A DNA stretch of 64,000 bases, taken from NCBI GenBank assembly GCA_002179805.1, contig NAVB01000035.1, positions 1-64,000 on the forward strand. Direction: 5' to 3'. Of the stretch, positions 57,034 through 64,000 are shown piece by piece. Within the stretch, counting starts at the first letter, position 1, and each line of letters opens with the position of its first letter. The notes beneath the pieces are model-generated. The model ran no database searches. It was not told the origin of the DNA and saw nothing but the letters and a program-made list of their open reading frames with translations. Both the position numbers and the translations under genes were made by a program. Origin of the DNA: Acanthamoeba lenticulata (taxonomy: Eukaryota > Discosea > Longamoebia > Acanthamoebidae).

Positions 57034-60000
57034 ATGAATCCTTCTTCGAGATCGACGTCTGGCTTCATCGTCTACTCGACCGCCACGCTGTCGTCAGAAT
57101 CGGTGCCGGTGGTGGTGCCCGCCTCCCAGAGCTCTAAGGGGGCGGGTGACAGCGAGGAGGCCACTTTGGTGAACTCAGCCTACTGCGACTGGGAAGGCCG
57201 CCTTCCTCTTGATTTTCCTTCGTCAACATCTACAACATCGACAACTGCTCCATCTTCAGCGGCTGCCGTTGCGCATGGAGATAGCTCGAGCGAGAACGAC
57301 AGCACGACGGAGGACTCGTTCATCACGTCGTCAGACGACGAGGAGAGCACAGAAGAGGACGACGACGGGGAGGAGGAGGACGATGAAAACGAGGAAGAGG
57401 AAGAGGAGGAGGAGGAGGAAGAAGACGATAACTACGCGCCTCCTGACCTGGACGAGCCGATCTACATGTCAGTCGGGCGCCAGTGGGCCAACTGGGCGCC
57501 GCCACCGCCTCAAGAACAGCAGCAGCGGCAGCAGCCACCCGAGGCTGCATCCGAGGAGACAGTCCAAGGCCACGCGCGTCGTAAGAGCGTGACGCTTCAG
57601 GTGCCCGACGACGCGGACGAGCGGCGCAGCGACGACCATGACGAAGTCGCCGCCATGGTCGAGGCCGCGGCCGCCAGCGCCATTAATGGTTCCGGCGCCC
57701 AGTTTAGTCCCTACGCCACGGAGGCCTCGGTGTCCGGGCAGCGCCTCGAGCGGCTCCGCTACGTCGACTTTTTCGGCGTGGACACCCCGGACACGGCCTC
57801 GCCAGCGCCGAGGCCGCGGCGTGAGGCAGCGCCGCCCTCCTCCACTGCAGCGACCTTCACATCCTATGCGTCACCGCTGCCACCGCCGCGGTCGTCCGTT
57901 GCCAGCAGTGCGTACATGTCGCCGCCGCCCCGCCGCACGGGCTCGCGCTCCTCGCCCTCGTCGCCCGTCCCTTGCATGTCGCCGCCGCCACCGGCAGCGG
58001 CGGCCCGTGGGCGCCGCGGCGGTCTCGCCCCGACTCCAGCCCCGGCCGCCGCCACGACGTCGACGCCGCGAGAGGATGCGGACAGCGGCACTGACGACCC
58101 GTATGTCGCGATTCCGCGTGGCCATGCCGCCGCGGCCGCGGCCGCTCCCGCTCCAGCGAGCAGCACGGACGACAGCGTTGTCGACATGTATGCCCAGCTG
58201 GGGACCGACCTGCTGCGCGACATGCGGGACGCCGAGCTCAAGCGCCGCTTCATGCACTTTCTCTCGCTCCTGCCCGCCCGGCCCGAGCGTAGGTCGCTGC
58301 TCGACAAGCTGCTGCCGACGCGACGGAACAGCAATAGCGATCAGACATCGGCTCCGACAAGCGACTGGGATTGGCCGGTGCTGGTGACGCGCGACGGCCA
58401 AACGACGTTCGAGGAAGAGGATGACGACCTCGAGATCAGGGACAGCGCCAAAGAACGAAAGGCGGCGAAAAGAGCGAAGAAGGAAAAGCGCCGTGCGAGA
58501 AAAGAGCGGAAGAAAGCAAAAAAGGCGGAGAAGAAGGCCAAGAGAAAAAGCACGACCGCGACGACGATGGTGTCATCATCAGCCAACGACCAGCCAACAA
58601 AAGAGCGAAGATGCGAACGGAAAGAGCGAAAGCGACGAGAAAAGGAGGAAAAGATTCGACAAAAAGAGGCGGAGCCGGAACAGCGAACAGTGCGGGTCTC
58701 GAGCAAGACGATGGACGAGAACACACAACAGCAACAACAACAACAACGACAGCAGGGAGAAGGAGATCATGGGGCCAAGTTGACAAAGCGGCGGGCGAGA
58801 AAGTCGCTGCGGTCCATCAAGCGGGAAGCCTCTGGGCTGACCAAGAAGGACATGAACTTTGACCGCCAGTGGAACGAAGAGTACCAGATGGTGCTCGACA
58901 AGGGCCTCGAGAACATGACGTTTGACGACATGCGCAAGATCTCTAAGCTCGTCCACGACTTTGTGTACAACGCCGAGACCTACGCCAAGGTCATCATCAA
59001 CGAGCTCAACGTCGACAACGCCAAGTGCGTCTTTTTCGTTTCCTTTTTTTGTTATCTCGACCTGGACTCACATTGTGCCAACGGACAGGAAAACGATCAA
59101 GCCCGCCGGCGTGGGTGGCGTCGCCGGCGGTGAGAAGTTCATCGTCCAGGGCATCTTGTTCAAGGTTGGTATTTTTTATTTTTTTTCCTTTATGTAGTAT
59201 TTTCGTTTTTTTATTCAATTTTCCTTTGATATCCAGTTTTGTCGCGATCCAATGATCAGCGAGGACCCGCCCATGTGGCTCTATGGCGGGTGGCGCCCGG
59301 TAGACGAGTACGCCATGAAGGCGGCCGGCCTCGAGCTTCAGGGCCTGGGCCTCATCGCCAACCCGCGAATCCTCAGTCACATCCGGCACCCGCTCATGAC
59401 CCTGGTTTGCCCATTCCCTTCTTTGTATTAATTAATTGAATTTATTAATGATTAATTATTTATTAATGATCAATGCTTCTCGCTTTTCTGGCGGAGCAGA
59501 TCGACTACAAGGGCTTTCGCATCGTGGCCACATGCGTGCTGCCCCTTGGGCCTCACACGCTCTGTTACGGTACAATTTTCCTTCTTTATTTCCTTTATTG
59601 AATACAAAAATAATTTTTATTTGATTTAGTATTAGAATTAAAATATCAACTTGTGGTGATCAAGGATCAAACGACGGCGGGAAGACGGTGCTGGCGCGGG
59701 ATCCGGTGTTCAACAAGGCCATGGAGCGGGTGGGCCGCTACCTCAACCTCAAGAAGCACACGGTCGGGCGGCATCGGGTCCCCATCGTCGGCCCAGGCGA
59801 CATCGAAGGCCATCTGGGCCTGGACGGGCGGTACTACATGCTCGACTACGCGCGGCTCATGCCGCCCGAGGAGCCGGCGCCCGACGCCGATGACTCGGGC
59901 GACCGCTCGGTCTTCTTCAAGATGCTCCGCCCGGAGATCGTCCAGAGCTCGCCCTCGCCCTTGTCCTCGGACGCCTTTACCGGTACGCCATAACTCAAAT

Positions 60001-62270
60001 TTTTGCTCAAAATAATTCCCATTATTTGATTCATATTAATGTTTTTAAATTTGTAACTGTGTTTATCTAAATTACAGGATGGAGCAAGTTCGACGATGAC
60101 ATCGTCAACAGCGAGCGGGACATCCGGGCGGCGTCGAGGGTGGTCATCGAGGAGGCCATTCCGGCGCTGGCCCGCGAGCTCGACGAGGTCGACGTCTCTG
60201 AATTTCTGCAGATGATCACCGAATACAAGGTCCGCCGCCGCTCGTCCGAGCTTGGCTTTGCACGATGGGAGGCTCATCACGCGACACACACTCGTGCGCG
60301 CGAACAGGAGGTGGACATGCACCAGATCCACATGGACATCGCCGAGCGGGTCAACCTGGTCTATCGCATGCACTCGCGCGGCATCAACATGCGCCACCTC
60401 GGCCGGTGCGTCGTCGCCCCCGCTCTGGGCCAGGCCAGGCCAGGCCAGGCTGAGCCCGATGCTGACGTCCAAGCTGGGGTGTTGGGGTGGGCGCCCGTTT
60501 AGGCTGCGCAACGAGGTGAAGAACCCGGACTGGAAGATCATCATTTTGGGCGAGGCCGCTTCGCGCTGCGCCAAGCAGATGCTCAAGGCCCGCATGCGCC
60601 AAGCGATGGCGCAGTCCTTTGGCGTCTCGTCCGAGTCGCTTTGCAAGGAGCTCATTCTGGACCACCTCAACAACATCATTGGCGCCTCCGCCACAGTACG
60701 GCTTCCTGTCCATGGCAGAGAGTTGATGAAGATGGCGATGATGTGTGGTGTTGATGGTCATGATGGTGATGGTGGTCCAGAAGGAGAGCTACATGAAGCA
60801 CCAGATCAAGCCTGTGCTGGTGGCCAAGTTCCCGCACATCCTCACCGAGGCCGAGATGGATCCCGCCCACGACCTTCGCATGTTCGCGGCCTTTCTTTGT
60901 GTTTTATCATAATTATTCTTTTAATTATTATTATTATTTACTCACATTTTTCAAGATTTTCTTTTTTCTATAATTAACATGAATTAATATTCGTTTCGGG
61001 CCCACAGGTCGCTGCCGCTGAAGCTGGTGTTCATCTTGGCCAGACGCTGGCAGATCCTGAGGGTGGCGGATCACGTGACGCGCAAGATGATGGCGGACCC
61101 CTACGGCAGCGTGCGCGTCCTTCCCAACGACGTCCAGGAGACCGTCGCCTACGTCAAGAAACCGCCCATGGTACGACTTGATCTTTCAACTTTTAAAGAA
61201 AGAATAATGTAATTCAAAACATGTTTTGAAGATACACGTCATCGATGCGACGATGTACATTGCGGAAGCCCTCAGCCCGGGCTGCAATGACGGCGAAGCC
61301 ATCCGCCTGCTGGAGACCGCCTTGTACGACCGCGACTCTGCACGATTCGCCCACGATTCGCGCGCGCAGATCGTTCTTATCTCGCGTGGTATGCTTGGGG
61401 GGCGGGGTCGAGCAGGAACCACCTCACGACGGCCGCAGACGTGATGCCGTCGGTCACGTTTATCATGTGGGCCATGGGCCGCGTCGAAGCCGAGATCGCC
61501 CGCCGCCGTCCCTTCAGTACATTTTTCGCATTCTATTCGTTTTTCTTCTCACAGTCATTTAACAAATGATTTATATGAATAATTCGTCGTGACGGCCAGG
61601 CAATGATACCGAGGCGCTGCTGGTGCAGGCCATCGCCAACCACCGCCGCGCGCTGATGGTGGAGGTCGGCCAGGGGACGGTCAACTCGCTGGCCACCACG
61701 CTCGAGCTCTACGCGGACAAGCTCGAGCAGGCCCAGCCGCCGCAGCCAGCACGCGCGGCCGCAGCGGCTCCGCGCGATAAGTCCGCGTCGCGACTGCGTC
61801 GCTCGGCCGTGGACCTGACCACGCCCGGCTGGGCCAGCAAGCCCTCGTCCTCCACCGCCGCGGCCACGGCCGCGGCCATGACGACGACGTCGCCACCAAC
61901 CTCGGCGTCACCAACGAGGAAAGTGAACACGGCGGCAGCGACGACGACAGTGCCGTCGATCAAGCTTCGTTCGTCGTCGTGGACCACGGCGTGCCCGTCG
62001 CTGGCGTCCACAGCGGCCGCGGCGCTGTTTGCGCCGTCGTCTTCGTTCTTTTCGTCGCTTTCGCGAGCGCTGCCGCCAGCGGTCAAGATCGCGCGGCTAC
62101 GGGCCGAAGCGGAGCAGCTGCGCAAGCTGGCTCGCGCGTTGGCCGACGCGCTGGCCGCCGCCCTGGCAAGTCCAGCGCTGGCCACGTCGACCGACGACGA
62201 GCGCGACTTTTTGAATTGGGACTCCAAGCCAAACACCAAGTCCCCGGTCTTCAACCTCCTCAGCAGCTGA
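57034..62270 (+). CDS. CLU central-domain protein with long disordered N-terminus
   Basis: From ATG 57034 the first exon runs almost 2 kb: an acidic run (about 57350-57440), Pro/Ala/Ser-rich segments and a Lys/Arg/Glu-rich block (about 58440-58710). The recognisable CLU core starts near 58850 and continues over many exons: FDRQWNEEYQMVLDKGLENM, KFIVQGILFKFCRD, HIRHPLMTLIDYKGFRIVAT, LPLGPHTLCYGSNDGGKTVL, VPIVGPGDIEGHLGLDGRYY and MLDYARLMPPE. This matches the central domain of CLU/CLUH proteins, which bind mRNAs for mitochondrial proteins and control mitochondrial distribution. After it come helical exons (RRWQILRVADHVTRKMMADP; EALLVQAIANHRRALMVEVG) and an Ala/Ser-rich tail ending NLLSS. I see no clear CLU N-terminal domain and no TPR array, so it is a divergent family member. 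Confidence 0.8.
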
Positions 62271-62383
62271 GGTGCAGAACCTTGTTTAGATCAAAAGAAA
62301 ATAATTTTCTTTCTGCGTTTCTGTCAACGAGACTATTGCTCATTTTGCTGGCCAAGCGAAGAAAAAGTAGAAAGGAGCCCTAA

Positions 62384-63238
62384 TCACAAGGCTCTTCCCA
62401 CCAGCACCGGTACAGCGATCTCGAGAGCAGTTTGCCACCACGGCTTCTTCCGCCTCTGCGCCAGCTGCTGGCGGTACTGTTCCGCAGTCCGATTAGCTTC
62501 CTCGACCGCCCGCATAAGGCGCTCGGCCTCAGCCGTGCGGTTATCGATTTCCTTGTTGAGGTCGGCGACTTCCTCCTTGAACTGCTTGACCTTGTCGTCC
62601 GCCAGATCAATGCCGTTCACCTGCTCGTGGCGGTGAGGCACCGCAATGCGGAGCGCCTGCAGCAGCTTGTCCCGCATCGCCGTCGCGGCCGCGCCGGTGA
62701 AGTCAAAGTTATCGCCGTTCTCCTCCTCGGGAATGAAGACGCTGTTGAACACGACATCGTTGGGCCACTGGAGCGTCTCCAGGGCGATGGCCGTAACTTC
62801 AGCGTCGAAGGATGCACTGCGGTTCTTGCGAAGCTGGTTGAAGACAAAGATGACCGAGGTGGTTTGCAGGTCAAAGGCCGTCTTCAAGGCGTGGTAGGCC
62901 GCGACGTCCTGGCCCTGCACGCGGCCGCCACCGCCCGGCGCGAAAACAATCATGATGACATGCGCACCCGGCGCTTTGAACGCCGAGATGATTTGCGCCT
63001 TGTTCTGCTGCGTCTTGGCGTCATCCGTTTCGATCAGGCCCGGTATGTTGTGCACGGTCAGGTTGCGAGTAACGCCGCTTGAGGTGAACTGGAGCGTCGC
63101 CTTTTCGTGGGTCGTGGTGCACGCAGCAGGCTGGTATTTATGGTCGAACACCTTTTCCTGCAGGAGCACGTTCGCTTGAAAGCTTTTGCCCGCGCCCGGA
63201 TTGCCAACAATGACCAGCGAGATGTCTTTGGCCGCCAT
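62384..63238 (-). CDS. AIG1/GIMAP-type GTPase with coiled coil and hydrophobic C-terminus
   Basis: Intronless frame of 284 codons; the ATG at 63238 (MAAKDISLVIVG) is chosen over an upstream in-frame TTG. The G domain has P-loop GNPGAGKSF, a DxxG-like HNIPGLIE in switch 2, VIFVFNQLRK at the usual TKxD place and conserved AIG1-type spacing. After it comes a coiled coil (QFKEEVADLNKEIDNRTAEA, ERLMRAVEEANRTAEQY), basic KKPWW and a short hydrophobic tail (TALEIAVPVLVG) that may anchor the protein in membranes. AIG1/IAN GTPases act in immunity, vesicle or organelle membrane events; in amoebae they are expanded. N-x-L at the specificity position instead of N/T-K-x-D suggests altered nucleotide binding. 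Confidence 0.85.
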   Translation of the reverse strand: MAAKDISLVIVGNPGAGKSFQANVLLQEKVFDHKYQPAACTTTHEKATLQFTSSGVTRNLTVHNIPGLIETDDAKTQQNKAQIISAFKAPGAHVIMIVFAPGGGGRVQGQDVAAYHALKTAFDLQTTSVIFVFNQLRKNRSASFDAEVTAIALETLQWPNDVVFNSVFIPEEENGDNFDFTGAAATAMRDKLLQALRIAVPHRHEQVNGIDLADDKVKQFKEEVADLNKEIDNRTAEAERLMRAVEEANRTAEQYRQQLAQRRKKPWWQTALEIAVPVLVGRAL

Positions 63239-63393
63239 CGTCAAGACGAAAGAACTGTGGACACGAAGGCCCGTTAACTAGTGAAAGGTGGAGTGAGTAG
63301 ACAGGGCGAGGATGGAACAGTACGCTTTGCTGTGGAGCGGAGGAGTGTCTATCGAAAAGACAAACGGGGGGAAGACGAATTTATGGCGGTGAG

Positions 63394-63705
63394 AGTCCTA
63401 ACTCTCTGTCAAAATTTCGACAGAAACACCTTGTATCCATTCCAACGACAACCAAGCGTTGTGCCGAAGCACGAAAGCTGGGGGAAACGAATCAAAAGCG
63501 GTGCTAATTCAGCCGGAGTCTCAATTCTCCGGTATGATTTCGACAGAAACATGTTGTATCCATTCCAACGGCAAGCAATATAGGTTAGCGTTGTTTTGCA
63601 ATTGACTACGCTTCAACACAACGTTCCGACTCTACGCTTACTATCTTGGTTTTCGTAGGAATGGATACAAGGTGTTTCTGTCGAAATATTGACCGAGTTA
63701 GGACT
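63394..63705. repeat. Inverted/direct repeat cluster between divergent GTPase genes (MITE-like or bidirectional promoter)
   Basis: A motif of about 55 bp occurs three times. The copy at 63394-63447 and its inverted copy at 63656-63705 share a perfect 29-bp core (63415-63443 against 63658-63686) plus a matching AGTCCTAACTC outer end. A direct copy lies at about 63516-63570 with two mismatches over its 33-nt core. The outer inverted ends give a ~312-bp unit. No clear target-site duplication was seen. Confidence 0.8.
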
Positions 63706-63842
63706 GTTGGTGTGCGGCCGCACAGACGACTTCGCCCGGCGTGTCAAGTTTTCTTCCTGCTAACTTCCAACCACGACACAGCCACAACGCCTTTCTCAGT
63801 CGCATAGATCCGTTCCTACTTTGTAAAGAGACTCCCTAAAGG

Positions 63843-64000
63843 ATGGACAACTCTATCCGTGTTTGGGTACGACTCCCCGCCCTACCCTTTCTGCCATTTG
63901 ATACATCTGTTGACTCACCATCCTGTTGGCAGTCCTCCGTTGACGTGATTTTGGCGGGCAATGCGGGCAGCGGCAAGTCGTGGCTGGGCAACGTGCTGGC
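63843..64000 (+). CDS. AIG1/GIMAP-type GTPase, 5' part only (runs off window)
   Basis: The ATG at 63843 (MDNSIRVW) is followed by a donor at 63867 (TGG|GTACGAC), an intron ending GTTGGCAG at 63933, and an exon reading SSVDVILAGNAGSGKSWLGN and VL to the window edge. The P-loop GNAGSGKS and its context match the minus-strand AIG1-type gene at 62384-63238, so this is a divergent paralogue. Unlike that gene it has an intron before the G domain. Only about 32 codons are visible. Confidence 0.75.
   Translation, partial: MDNSIRVWVRLPALPFLPFDTSVDSPSCWQSSVDVILAGNAGSGKSWLGNVL

Noticed and set aside
63281..63583. 100-codon plus-strand frame in the repeat cluster
   Set aside because: The frame arises from the repeated motif itself (the same peptide fragment appears twice) and has no start context or exon signals.

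Overview
This window is nuclear DNA of an intron-rich, GC-rich eukaryotic microbe. Coding exons are GC-rich with a strong bias to G/C at third positions. They are separated by short GT...AG introns (mostly about 50-130 nt) full of A/T homopolymers and simple repeats. Genes lie on both strands with gaps of 60-600 bp, and there are no operons. The gene set (TopBP1, importin-beta family, RasGAP, CLU, CARMIL-like LRR protein, cathepsin, K+ channels, AIG1-type GTPases, secreted repeat proteins) fits a free-living amoeba. Acanthamoeba or a close relative is my best guess, inferred from gene style and content, not proven. No rRNA, tRNA or CRISPR array was seen. Most multi-exon coordinates below span the whole coding locus, introns included.

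Region 1 (1-14112) is a surface-protein neighbourhood. It starts with the 5' part of a secreted tandem-repeat protein (minus strand). A mosaic of gene debris follows, including an inverted partial copy of that gene and a Cys-rich pseudogene. Then come two large tandem paralogues (4312-9209 and 9395-14112, minus strand) that encode type I membrane proteins built from many G-x-W-x-Q repeats, probably beta-helical ectodomains.

Region 2 (14289-31297) has a fused exonuclease/SpoIIIAA-type ATPase, a small membrane protein, a TopBP1 checkpoint-scaffold orthologue of about 6.9 kb, a small zinc-ribbon protein with a recognisable promoter, a four-helix membrane protein, a cathepsin L-like protease, an F-box/ankyrin protein, a coiled-coil protein and a hemerythrin-like protein.

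Region 3 (31548-44711) has an importin-beta-like transport receptor, two tandem two-pore K+ channel paralogues with an altered second selectivity filter, and an LRR protein with two PH domains.

Region 4 (44712-64000) has ankyrin and ARF gene fragments, an F-box-like protein, two tandem secreted-protein paralogues that each carry one frameshift, a RasGAP, an unrecognised small gene, a CLU-domain protein, and a divergent pair of AIG1-type GTPase genes separated by repeated and inverted motifs.

The items most worth follow-up are the Gly-to-Cys change in pore 2 of both K+ channels, a perfect 19-bp hairpin that would bury a splice acceptor in one of them, the exonuclease/SpoIIIAA fusion, and the W-Q-repeat receptor pair.
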